DNA of 35,824 bases from Streptomyces thermovulgaris. GTDB taxonomy: Bacteria; Actinomycetota; Actinomycetes; Streptomycetales; Streptomycetaceae. The stretch lies in the NCBI RefSeq assembly GCF_002155915.1, contig NZ_MUME01000067.1, positions 1 through 35,824 of the forward strand. Reading direction: 5' to 3'. Under the pieces are notes generated by a model that saw only the letters and a list, made by a program, of their open reading frames with translations, was not told the DNA's origin and did not search any database. Every line of letters begins with the position of its first letter. The stretch's first letter is position 1. Both the position numbers and the translations under genes were made by a program. This document shows, piece after piece, positions 8,313 to 17,108 of the stretch.

Positions 8313-8837
8313 TCAGCGCGGAAGGCCGGTGGGGAGGACCACGCTGACCCGGCGGCCGAGGGGGCTTGGGTGAACCCGGACCTCGCCGGCCAGGAGTCCG
8401 ACGATGGCGAGCCCCCGGCCGTGCTCGTCGGGATCGTCGTCGTACGGCCGCCGCGACCGGGCCGGGCCACCGGAGTCCGTCACCGAGATCCGCAGGACTT
8501 TGGCGTCGAGGGACAGACGCAGGGTCATGTCGCGGCGGCCGTGCACGGCGGCATTGGCGGCGAGTTCACCGATGACGAGTTCGGCGGACGCCAGGTCGGC
8601 GGGGTGAAGACGCCAGTGGGCCAGGATCGCCGTGGCGCTGCGGCGTGCCACCGGAACCCAGCGGACCTCGGCGGGCAGCGCCAGGATGGCATGGCGGCCG
8701 GGAGCGGGCCGGGCGGCGGGCCGGGTCCGGTCACGGACGAGGCCCGGGCGAGGGCCGACGGGGCCCCGCCGACGTGGGACAGCCCGGCCGGTCACGGCAC
8801 TCGGCTGCATGGTGTCGTGGAGGGCTGCGGTGCTCAT
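8313..8837 (-). CDS. ATP-binding regulatory protein (RsbW/anti-sigma type HATPase)
   Basis: 174 residues from the ATG at 8837, with GGGA upstream; the open frame beyond lacks domain character. After a ~45-residue Arg/Pro-rich N-terminus comes a GHKL ATPase fold: the N-box 'VIGELAANAAVHG', the G1 box 'VTDSGGP' and the G2 box 'HGRGLAIV'. Stand-alone proteins of this type are abundant in Streptomyces; some are anti-sigma kinases of the RsbW family, and most are uncharacterised. No sigma or anti-anti-sigma gene is adjacent. It is the first gene inside the left island repeat, so it may have travelled with the island or be a bystander. Confidence 0.8.
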   Translation of the reverse strand: MSTAALHDTMQPSAVTGRAVPRRRGPVGPRPGLVRDRTRPAARPAPGRHAILALPAEVRWVPVARRSATAILAHWRLHPADLASAELVIGELAANAAVHGRRDMTLRLSLDAKVLRISVTDSGGPARSRRPYDDDPDEHGRGLAIVGLLAGEVRVHPSPLGRRVSVVLPTGLPR

Positions 8838-9103
8838 GGTCGTTTCCCAAGGCCGGGGCGGGAGGAGCGCTGCGCTCGGCGGTCCTGTCGTGGGTCCGGG
8901 CCGTGAGACCCGGCGGAGCGGCTCGGCCACCGCCTCGCCGGTGCGAGGACCGGTGGAGCCGGGGACCGGGGATGGTCCTGGGCGGTGCTTCTGTGCGGCG
9001 TGTCGCCGTCGACGCTACGCGGCGGTGTGACCTTTCGTGACTGGGCAGTGGGGCGGACTGTCCCTCTCCGATCGGAGGGGGCGGCCCCGCCGCGCACGGC
9101 GGG
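8838..9103. other. Upstream region of the HATPase gene
   Basis: No gene is seen. It should hold the minus-strand promoter of the HATPase gene; a TAGCGT hexamer on the minus strand near 9013-9018 is a possible -10. The palindrome CTCCGATCGGAG lies at 9066-9077. Confidence 0.35.
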
Positions 9104-9139
9104 GGGCGGGGCCGGACACGCGGATGTCCGGCCCCGCCC
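9104..9139 (-). terminator. Terminator of the exaC-DUF779 operon
   Basis: 15-bp perfect stem GGGCGGGGCCGGACA / TGTCCGGCCCCGCCC with a 6-nt loop, 40 bases beyond the DUF779 stop codon. Confidence 0.8.
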
Positions 9140-9178
9140 GTCACCACCGCCGCCCGCGCCGGTGCCGTGGCCGCCGGG

Positions 9179-9582
9179 TCATCCGGCCGCCTCGGCCCCC
9201 GTCGGCAGCGGCGGCTCCGCCCGTATGCGCTCCCACTCCTCGTCGGTGAACAGCCGGGAGCGGATCAGGAAGCGCACTCCCTCGGGGGCCTCGAGGGAGA
9301 AGCCGCTGCCCCGGCCGGGGACCACGTCGACGGTGAGGTGGGTGTGCGACCAGTAGGCGTACTGGTCGGCGCTCATCCAGAACGGCGTGTCGCCGGCCAG
9401 ACGGCCGAGCAGCACGTCCGAGGCGCCGACGCGGAACTCGCCGCGCGGGTAGCACATGGGCGCGCTGCCGTCGCAGCAGCCGCCGGACTGGTGGAACATC
9501 ACCGGCCCGTGCCGGGCCACCAGCCGCCGCACCAGGTCCTCGGCGGCCGGTGTCAGCTCGACGCGCCTGGTGCGGGTGCCCA

Positions 9583-9583
<1 letters not shown>
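9179..9583 (-). CDS. DUF779 protein, aldehyde dehydrogenase partner
   Basis: 134 residues. Its ATG overlaps the exaC stop (ATGA at 9583), so the two are translated together. The family mark is 'HQSGGCCDGSAPMC' with His31, Cys36, Cys37 and Cys44, a likely metal or redox site. DUF779 genes very often follow ExaC-type acetaldehyde dehydrogenases, and the biochemical role is not settled. It may protect, load or regulate the dehydrogenase; that is inference from linkage. Length is usual for the family, and a strong terminator follows. Confidence 0.85.
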
Positions 9584-11100
<1,517 letters not shown>

Positions 11101-11136
11101 GGCGGCTCTCCTCGATGGCGATGGTGAGTGCGGTGG

Positions 11137-11160
11137 CCACGACGGCCCGTGCCGTCGTGG
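11137..11160 (-). promoter_or_regulatory. Hairpin at the predicted 5' end of the exaC transcript
   Basis: Perfect 10-bp arms CCACGACGGC / GCCGTCGTGG around CCGT. If transcription starts about 7 bases after the putative -10 (11169-11174), the hairpin begins almost at +1, 36 bases before the exaC ATG. It could stabilise the mRNA or act as a terminator for the regulator gene upstream. Confidence 0.55.
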
Positions 11161-11168
11161 TGCACCTC

Positions 11169-11203
11169 ACTGTGGGCCTGCGAGGTTGGCGCAAGGTTGG
11201 CGC
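11169..11203 (-). promoter_or_regulatory. exaC promoter with tandem 11-bp activator repeats
   Basis: On the minus strand GCGCCAACCT occurs twice (11203-11194 and 11192-11183), an exact 11-bp period. The second unit is followed after 8 bases by CACAGT (11174-11169), a possible -10. The same layout occurs upstream of acs (27811-27844). Direct repeats with 11-bp spacing next to a promoter are the binding style of SARP/AfsR-type winged-helix activators. Confidence 0.65.
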
Positions 11204-11244
11204 CGCCCGTGCGCCGGTGGAGGCCGAGCCGCACGGGGCGGTGG

Positions 11245-12483
11245 TCAGTCGCGCAGGGCGGCGGTCAGCCGGCCGGCCGCGATCGCGCGGCGTGCGTCGC
11301 CCGGACCGAGCAGGCGCAGCGCGTGCTCGTGCACCTCCGCGTCGTACGGCGCCCGCTCGCCGTAGCGCAGGGCGTGCTCCGGGCGGGTGCTCGTGAGGAC
11401 CGCCTCCCGGACGGCCACTTCCAGGCGGATGCGCCACTCCCCGATGCCCGGCGCCTCGGACCGGGGGAGCAGCGGACCGCGGTAGAGGCCCAGGGCGGTC
11501 TCCGTGTCACCGCGCTCCAGCGCGCGCAGCACGTCGACGGCGTCGCAGGACACGGGTGCGGTGAGCGCGTAGCGGCGGGGGGCGATGCCGCCGCCGAGGG
11601 CGCGGCGCAGGTGGGAGATCTCCGCCTTGAAGGTGGAGGCGGTGACGGGCCGGTCCCCGTACAGGGCCTCGCGCAGCCTCTCCGGTGAGAAGCCGTCCGG
11701 TTCCAGCGCGAGGAGGGCCAGGATCTCCAGCTGCCGGGGGCGCAGGGCGAGGGGCACGCCCTCGCGCACGGCTCTCTCCTCGCCCAGGCAGGTCAGCCGC
11801 ACCCGGGGTGCGTTCTTCCGGGGGTGGCGGGGCGGTTCGGCGCGGAGCCTGGCCTCGATGGCGGACACCAGGCCGCGCACGGTGGACATGGCCAGGGGGT
11901 TCGAACGGTCCCAGGTGGTGGACAGGTCCAGGACGCCGAGGACGCGTCCGTCGAGGCCGCGGATCGGGGCGCAGTAGCAGACCCAGCCGTGCAGCGCGGT
12001 CACCAGGTGTTCGGCCGAGAAGACGGTGCTGGGGCGTCCGGTGCGCAGCGCGAGGGACAGGGCGTTGGTGCCCATGGCCTGCTCGTCCCATCGCCCGCCG
12101 GGCGCGAAGTTGACCCGCTCGGCCCGCTTCCGCATGGTCGGGCCGCCGCAGGTCCACAGGATGGTCCCGGACTCGTCGGTGACCGCGGTGACGAATCCCG
12201 CGTCGTCGGCGATGCTGCGCAGCTCGTCGGCGAGCTCGCCGACCGGCCGGCGCAGCGGCGAGTCGGCCCAGCGGTGGTGCACCGCGCCCCCCTCGGCGAC
12301 CGGGGCGCTGTCCCGGGCGGGGTCCACGCTGACCAGCGAGCGCACCCAGGACTCGGCCACCTCGTGGCGCAGCGCTCCGCCGCCGTTCGGCGCCGGACCC
12401 GCGGCCTTCAGCCGAGGCACCACACGAGACCACTCGTCCTCCAGCGCGGCCCTGCGGCGCCGGAGATCACTGCGCTGTGACAT
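11245..12483 (-). CDS. GAF-sensor transcription regulator with winged helix and BTAD-like domain
   Basis: 412 residues. I choose the ATG at 12483 because AGGGGAAG lies 7 bases before it; an ATG at 12501 is in frame. Residues ~40-200 resemble the sensory half of AcoR-type activators ('DEQAMGTNALSLAL' in a GAF domain), which sense aldehyde or acetoin metabolites. The sigma-54 AAA domain expected next is absent. Instead residues ~228-308 form an OmpR/SARP-like winged helix ('LRPRQLEILALLAL', 'TFKAEISHLRRALG'), followed by a BTAD-like helical region ('GDTETALGLYRGPLLP'). It lies between exaC and the Fe-ADH operon and is probably the activator of exaC and acs through the shared 11-bp repeats (inference). 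Confidence 0.8.
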   Translation of the reverse strand: MSQRSDLRRRRAALEDEWSRVVPRLKAAGPAPNGGGALRHEVAESWVRSLVSVDPARDSAPVAEGGAVHHRWADSPLRRPVGELADELRSIADDAGFVTAVTDESGTILWTCGGPTMRKRAERVNFAPGGRWDEQAMGTNALSLALRTGRPSTVFSAEHLVTALHGWVCYCAPIRGLDGRVLGVLDLSTTWDRSNPLAMSTVRGLVSAIEARLRAEPPRHPRKNAPRVRLTCLGEERAVREGVPLALRPRQLEILALLALEPDGFSPERLREALYGDRPVTASTFKAEISHLRRALGGGIAPRRYALTAPVSCDAVDVLRALERGDTETALGLYRGPLLPRSEAPGIGEWRIRLEVAVREAVLTSTRPEHALRYGERAPYDAEVHEHALRLLGPGDARRAIAAGRLTAALRD

Positions 12484-12546
12484 GTGTGCTTCCCCTGCCA
12501 TGGAACGGGGACAATCGGTTATTGTCGTCGGGACTACACAACGTGC

Positions 12547-12616
12547 ACCTGCCCGGTCGGGCAGGTCTCCCCGTCCGAATGGACAGGTGCCGCGTCCGGG
12601 CTCGCGCGCCTAGCGT
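12547..12616 (+). promoter_or_regulatory. Fe-ADH promoter with paired palindromic operators
   Basis: Site 1, ACCTGCCCGGTCGGGCAGGT (12547-12566), has perfect 9-bp arms with a 2-base spacer. Site 2, CCCGTCCG-AA-TGGACAGG (12570-12587), is 22 bp away centre to centre. TAGCGT (12611-12616) is a likely -10, with a weak TGCCGC -35 17 bases upstream directly abutting site 2. Both sites fit CCYGYCCG-N2-YGGRCAGG, also found before mftA. They would also be upstream of the divergent GAF regulator. Confidence 0.7.
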
Positions 12617-12707
12617 GGTCCGCGGTGTGACGGCAGTGTTATCGGCGGATGGCGCAGAAAATCAAGGTTTCGCACGCGTTGCGAGCTTCACTGTCCCTGG
12701 AGGTCGC

Positions 12708-13982
12708 ATGTCGCTCGTGTCCGGCGTCATGATGACCAGCGGTAATGAATCGAGTGTCGACTGGGGCCGCGACGCGTACCAGTGCGAGCTGCTGGGGCCG
12801 CAGAAGACCGGGACCGACGCCGTCCGCCGGTCCGCGCGGCTGGCCAAGTTCCATGTGCCCGAGGTCGTTTTCGGGCCCGGTTCGCTGGCCGAGATCGGTC
12901 ACTGTGCGCTGCGGCTGGGCGGCCGCCGGCCGTTCCTCGTCACCGATCCGGGGCTGATCGAGGCGGGGTGGGTGGACGAGGCGGTCGGCCATCTGCGCAG
13001 GGTCGGGCTGCGGCCCGTCCTGTGGTACGACGTGACGCCCAACCCCAAGGACCACGAGGTCGAGGCCGGTTTCCAGCAGTACGCGGCCAGCGGCTGCGAC
13101 GTGATCGTGGGGCTGGGCGGCGGCTCCGTCATCGACGCGGCCAAGGGGGTGGCGATCCTGTCGAGCAACGGCGGGCGCATCCTCGACTACGGGGGTGTGG
13201 ACCGGGTCGGCCTGCCGATCCCGCCCACCGTGATGGTGCCCTCCACGTCGGGCACCGGGGCGGACGTGTCGCAGTTCGCCGTCATCACCGACACCACCGA
13301 GCACGTCAAGGTCACCATCGTGAGCCGCACGCTGGTGCCGGAGATCTCGGTGATTGACCCGCGTCTGCTGACCACCATGCCGGACTGGCTCAACGCGGCG
13401 ACCGGTCTGGACGCCCTGACGCACGCCATCGAGGCGTTCGTGTCCCGGGCGCACAGCCCGCTCACGGACAGCCACGCGCTCCACGCGGTCGAGCTGATCA
13501 CCGGCAATCTGGTGCGCACCCAGGTGCGGCCGAAGGACTTCACCGCCCGGCTCGCCATGGCCCAGGCCTCCCTGGAGGCCGGCATGGCCTTCACCAACGC
13601 GATCCTCGGTGCGACGCACGCCATGAGCCACCAGGTCGGCGGCCTGCTCGACGCCCCGCACGGCGTTGTCAACGGCGTGCTCCTGCCGCATGTCATCCGG
13701 TTCAACGCCGAGGCGTGGCCGGAACGGTTCGTCGCGCTCGGCGCGGCCGCCGGCATCCCGACCGACGGCGTGCCGCCCCAGGAGGTGGCCGCGCAGCTCG
13801 CGGAACTGGTGCGCGGGCTGGCGGACGACGTCGGCGTCCCGAAGGGCCTGGCCAGCCTCGGCGTCGCGGAGTCGGACGTGCCCGTGCTGGCCCGCACCAC
13901 GCTGAAGGACGCCTGCATGGCCACCAACCCCAGGGACGTCGACGTACGGGACGTCGAGACACTGTTCCGCGCGGCGCTGTGA
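12708..13982 (+). CDS. Iron-containing alcohol dehydrogenase
   Basis: 424 residues from the ATG at 12708, five bases after GGAGG. It is an iron/metal-dependent group III alcohol dehydrogenase: the NAD(P) loop 'GLGGGSVIDAAKG', then 'VPSTSGTGADVS', and metal ligands in 'TGLDALTHAIEAF' (Asp, His) and 'HAMSHQVGGLLDAPHGVVNG' (two His). It is a distant paralogue of Mno in the same island, and heads an operon with a histidine kinase and response regulator. Mycobacterial homologues beside mno are annotated as 1,3-propanediol dehydrogenase. Substrate could be a short primary alcohol or diol; whether it uses mycofactocin or free NAD is not visible. The ~45 residues before the catalytic fold vary and hold a second possible start at 12729. 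Confidence 0.88.
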   Translation: MSLVSGVMMTSGNESSVDWGRDAYQCELLGPQKTGTDAVRRSARLAKFHVPEVVFGPGSLAEIGHCALRLGGRRPFLVTDPGLIEAGWVDEAVGHLRRVGLRPVLWYDVTPNPKDHEVEAGFQQYAASGCDVIVGLGGGSVIDAAKGVAILSSNGGRILDYGGVDRVGLPIPPTVMVPSTSGTGADVSQFAVITDTTEHVKVTIVSRTLVPEISVIDPRLLTTMPDWLNAATGLDALTHAIEAFVSRAHSPLTDSHALHAVELITGNLVRTQVRPKDFTARLAMAQASLEAGMAFTNAILGATHAMSHQVGGLLDAPHGVVNGVLLPHVIRFNAEAWPERFVALGAAAGIPTDGVPPQEVAAQLAELVRGLADDVGVPKGLASLGVAESDVPVLARTTLKDACMATNPRDVDVRDVETLFRAAL

Positions 13983-13992
13983 GGCGGTACCG

Positions 13993-15375
13993 GTGAGCGT
14001 TCCCGAACAGTCCGCGCAGGCTGCCGACCTGGGAGTGCTCACGGGACTGCGCTCGGGCAAACGCTCGTACTACCCGGCGTACGTCCGCTCCACCGAGCGG
14101 CTGGAGCGGACCGTGGAGGCACTCGACGGGATCTCCCGCGCCCTGGTGCGCACGGCGGAGGGGCCGCGCGCCCTGGTCGAGACGGTCGTGCGCACCGCCG
14201 CCGAGCATCTGCAGGCGCGCTGGCTGCTGCTGGCCGTGGCGGACGGAGCGCTGCGCGCCGCCCGGCCGCGGTTCCTGCTGTACGCCGACGACGTGCTGAT
14301 CGACGACGAGACCCGGGTGCCGGCCGAGGCGCGGGAGCACCTGCACGTGCTGCGCACCCGGCCGTGGGAGGCCGAGACGCCGGGCGACGGGGCGGGATGG
14401 GTGCGCGCCCCGATGACTCTGGACGGCGAACCGGTCGGCGGGATCGCGGCACAGCCCGGCGCCGGTGTCGAGGTGGCCGACACCGACCTGGCGATTCTCA
14501 GGGTCCTGGCCAACCAGGCCGCCGTCGCCGTGCACAACACGTTCCTCTTCCACGCGGCGGCCACCTTGCGCGGACGGACGGAAGAGCTGTCCGAGGCGGC
14601 CGAGCAGCAGGCCCGCGATCTGGCGGCGCGCAACGCCGAGCTGGCCGAGACCCAGGCCCGGCTGCTCGGCGCGCTGCAGCGGCAGGCACTGGACGACGAG
14701 CGGCGCCGCATCGCGCGCGAACTGCACGACAGCGTCACGCAGTACGTGCTCAGCGCGGGCATGACCGTCGAGGTGTGCCGGGCGGAGCTGGAGGCGCTCG
14801 GCGGGCGGGCCAAGGAGATCGCCGAGCGGCTGGCCGACGCCAAGGACCTCAACCGGCAGGCCGTGGAGCGGCTGCGCGCCGCGATCTACGCACTCCACCG
14901 CACCTCACAGGAGCCCGCGGGGCCTCTCCCCGTGATGCTGCAGCGGCTGTCCACGGTGCATCTGACCACGGACCTCGACGTGCGGGTGCGGGTGGAGGGC
15001 AGCCCGCTGCCGCTGCCGCCCGAGGCCGAGCAGTCGCTCCTCCGGCTGACCGGGGAGGCCCTGTTCAACTCCGCCACGCACGGCAAGGCCGGCCGGGCGC
15101 TGGTCAGGCTGCGGTATCTGCCCGAGTCCGTCGTGCTGACCGTCTCCGACGACGGCGGCGGCGACCCGGCCCAGCTGCGCCGCGCCCTGCGGCTGTCCCG
15201 GGCCACCGATCTGTCGGGGCGCCACCGGGGGCTGGCCAACATGGTCACCAGGGCGGAGGAGCTGGGCGGCAGACTGTCCATCCGCCGGTCGGGAATGGGG
15301 GGCGTCCTGCTGCGGGTCGACGTCCCGCTGCCGGTGCCCGGAGATCAAGCCGGAGATCAAGGAGGCAGCCGATGA
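13993..15375 (+). CDS. GAF-domain sensor histidine kinase (NarL-type partner)
   Basis: 460 residues from GTG 13993, ten bases after the Fe-ADH stop. A GAF domain (~55-180) is followed by a coiled coil, a HisKA_3 helix with phospho-acceptor His245 in 'RIARELHDSVTQ', and an HATPase ('LFNSATHGKAGRALV', 'VSDDGGGDP', 'GLANM'). There are no membrane segments, so it senses a cytoplasmic signal, perhaps an alcohol, an aldehyde or mycofactocin redox state (inference). An exact in-frame 12-bp duplication (15338-15361) gives 'GDQAGDQ' near the C-terminus. Its stop overlaps the response regulator start. In mycobacteria a similar pair beside mno controls alcohol dehydrogenase expression (from memory). Confidence 0.9.
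   Translation: MSVPEQSAQAADLGVLTGLRSGKRSYYPAYVRSTERLERTVEALDGISRALVRTAEGPRALVETVVRTAAEHLQARWLLLAVADGALRAARPRFLLYADDVLIDDETRVPAEAREHLHVLRTRPWEAETPGDGAGWVRAPMTLDGEPVGGIAAQPGAGVEVADTDLAILRVLANQAAVAVHNTFLFHAAATLRGRTEELSEAAEQQARDLAARNAELAETQARLLGALQRQALDDERRRIARELHDSVTQYVLSAGMTVEVCRAELEALGGRAKEIAERLADAKDLNRQAVERLRAAIYALHRTSQEPAGPLPVMLQRLSTVHLTTDLDVRVRVEGSPLPLPPEAEQSLLRLTGEALFNSATHGKAGRALVRLRYLPESVVLTVSDDGGGDPAQLRRALRLSRATDLSGRHRGLANMVTRAEELGGRLSIRRSGMGGVLLRVDVPLPVPGDQAGDQGGSR
15338..15361 (+). repeat. 12-bp in-frame tandem duplication
   Basis: CCGGAGATCAAG occurs twice in direct succession inside the kinase 3' end. It keeps the frame, adds four residues, and doubles a purine-rich stretch just before the response regulator's AAGGAGG ribosome binding site. 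Confidence 0.85.
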
Positions 15376-16037
15376 CGACTGAGCGGCAGACGACGGCCCC
15401 CACGGCGGCCCAGCGGATCGTCCTGGTCGACGACCACGCGATCGTCCGGCACGGGCTGCGCTCGATCCTGGAGCGGGAGAGCGACCTGGAGGTGGTCGGG
15501 GAGGCCAGCACGGCCGCCGAGGCGGCCGCCGTCGTGGAGCGGACGCACCCGTCGATCGTGCTGCTGGACCTCAAGCTGTCGACGGGAGCCGACACCGAGG
15601 GCCTGGAGCTGTGCGCGAGGCTGACCGAGCGTCACCCGGGACTCGCCGTGCTGGTGCTCACCACGTTCCTCGACGACTCCCTGGTGGTGGAGGCGATCCG
15701 GCACGGCGCGCGCGGCTATGTCGTCAAGGACGTGGACACCACCGAGCTGCTGCGCTCGATCCGCGCGGTGGCCCGCAACGAGAGCGCCTTCGACTCGCAC
15801 GCGGCCGCGGCGATGGTGCGCTCCATGCGTGTGCAGCCCGAGCAGCCCAGATTCACCGAACGTGAGGTGAGGGTCCTGAAGCTGCTCGCCCGCGGACTGA
15901 GCAACCGGGACATCGGGGCCGAACTGTACATCTCGGAGACGACGGTGAAGTTCCACGTCCGCAACATCATGCGCAAGATGGACGTGGGCAGCAGGGCGGA
16001 AGTCGTGTACGAGGCGAGCAAGATGGGCGTGATCTGA
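15372..16037 (+). CDS. LuxR/NarL-family response regulator
   Basis: 221 residues, overlapping the kinase by ATGA, with AAGGAGG six bases before the ATG. The receiver domain (1-125) has the acidic pair Asp20-Asp21, phospho-acceptor Asp66 in 'IVLLDLKLS', and Lys in 'YVVKDVD'. A LuxR helix-turn-helix (~155-215) follows ('FTEREVRVLKLLARGLSNRDI', 'SETTVKFHVRNIMRKM'). As the cognate partner of the adjacent kinase, it probably binds the palindromes upstream of the Fe-ADH and mftA, which have the twofold symmetry expected for a LuxR dimer (inference). Confidence 0.9.
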   Translation: MTTERQTTAPTAAQRIVLVDDHAIVRHGLRSILERESDLEVVGEASTAAEAAAVVERTHPSIVLLDLKLSTGADTEGLELCARLTERHPGLAVLVLTTFLDDSLVVEAIRHGARGYVVKDVDTTELLRSIRAVARNESAFDSHAAAAMVRSMRVQPEQPRFTEREVRVLKLLARGLSNRDIGAELYISETTVKFHVRNIMRKMDVGSRAEVVYEASKMGVI

Positions 16038-16108
16038 CGGCGCGAAAGGCCGGAGGGCCGGAGGGCCGAAACCGGCGGCGACCGGTCCCGGCCCTCGCGG
16101 CTGGTGCC

Positions 16109-16147
16109 GGACCGGCCGCCCGCGGCGGGAGAGCCGGGCGGCGGTCC
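16109..16147. terminator. Bidirectional terminator between convergent operons
   Basis: Stem GGACCGGCCGCCCG / CGGGCGGCGGTCC with one bulged base and a 12-nt loop, between the response regulator stop (16037) and the mftM stop (16176). Confidence 0.6.
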
Positions 16148-16175
16148 GCGCCCCGCGACCGGGGCGGCCGGGGGA

Positions 16176-17108
16176 TCAGCCCTGCTCGATGACCAGCCAG
16201 CCGCCGTGGTGCGAGGCGACGGAGAACCGGCGGCCGGTGCGGCGGCCCAGTTCGGTGAGCTGGTCCTGGTCGAAGCACCGCACATGCCCGTACGCCGCGG
16301 TCGGCTCGTCCTCGTACGGCACGGCCACGACGACCCGCCCGCGGGCCAGCCGCAGCGCCTCCTGCACGACGGCGTCGCCGTGCCGGGCATCGAGGTGCTC
16401 CAGCACATGGATGACGGTGACGGTGTCCACCGAGCGGGACGGCAGAGGCACCCGTGCCGCGTCGCAGGTCAGCGTGGAGAGCCGCAGGCCCGTCGACCGG
16501 GCCACGGCATCCAGCAGCCGCATGGTCCCCCCGGCGAGGTCCGAGGCGGTCACCGTGTACCCCTGCCGCTCGGCGAACAGCAGGGGCAGGAAACCGAAGC
16601 AGGAGCCGAGATCCAGCACACTGCCCGCGGGGACCAGGTCCAGGACGCGCCGGTACACCGGCGCGAACCCGGCGATCGACGAGTGCCCGGCCGGTTCGGG
16701 GGTGTGCCAGAACTGCCGGATACGGGCGAGGGTGTTGCCGTAGAACGTGGTCCAGGCGGGCAGCGGTCCGTCCACGCAGGAGCGCACCACCCCGGTGAAG
16801 ACGCGCTCGAAGACATCGCTGCCGGACAGCCAACCGGGGGCGAACAGCTCCTCGGCGAGCAGCCCGGCCAGGTCGTTGTCGAGCCTCTCGGGAGGGATCG
16901 AGTGGCCGAGTTCGACGCGGCGGCCGCGGCGGCGCAGGGTGAAGTGCTCGGTACGGACGATGGGGTGGGGCACCGGGCCGTTCGTCCCGTCCGTACGGCT
17001 GTCGCGGACCACCCGGACCAGATGATCGGTGTACTGGCCCGCCGGATGCGGAGCCAGGGGATCGATACGACGTGCCGCGGCGGCGATGCGGAGGCTGGGA
17101 ACGCTCAT
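16176..17108 (-). CDS. mftM: SAM-dependent methyltransferase, probable mycofactocin oligosaccharide methyltransferase
   Basis: 310 residues, overlapping the VWA gene stop by ATGA. A ~150-residue N-terminal region ('LVRVVRDSRTDGTNGPVPHP', 'FYGNTLARIRQFW') precedes a class I Rossmann methyltransferase with SAM motif I 'VLDLGSCFGF' at 164-173, 'VTASDLAGGT', and 'VTVIHVLEHLD'. This two-part layout and its place as last gene of the mno operon match MftM, which methylates a glucose of the oligoglucosyl chain that MftF puts on mycofactocin; in mycobacteria mftM is not in the mft cluster. Assignment is by architecture and context; another small-molecule methyltransferase cannot be excluded. Confidence 0.75.
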   Translation of the reverse strand: MSVPSLRIAAAARRIDPLAPHPAGQYTDHLVRVVRDSRTDGTNGPVPHPIVRTEHFTLRRRGRRVELGHSIPPERLDNDLAGLLAEELFAPGWLSGSDVFERVFTGVVRSCVDGPLPAWTTFYGNTLARIRQFWHTPEPAGHSSIAGFAPVYRRVLDLVPAGSVLDLGSCFGFLPLLFAERQGYTVTASDLAGGTMRLLDAVARSTGLRLSTLTCDAARVPLPSRSVDTVTVIHVLEHLDARHGDAVVQEALRLARGRVVVAVPYEDEPTAAYGHVRCFDQDQLTELGRRTGRRFSVASHHGGWLVIEQG

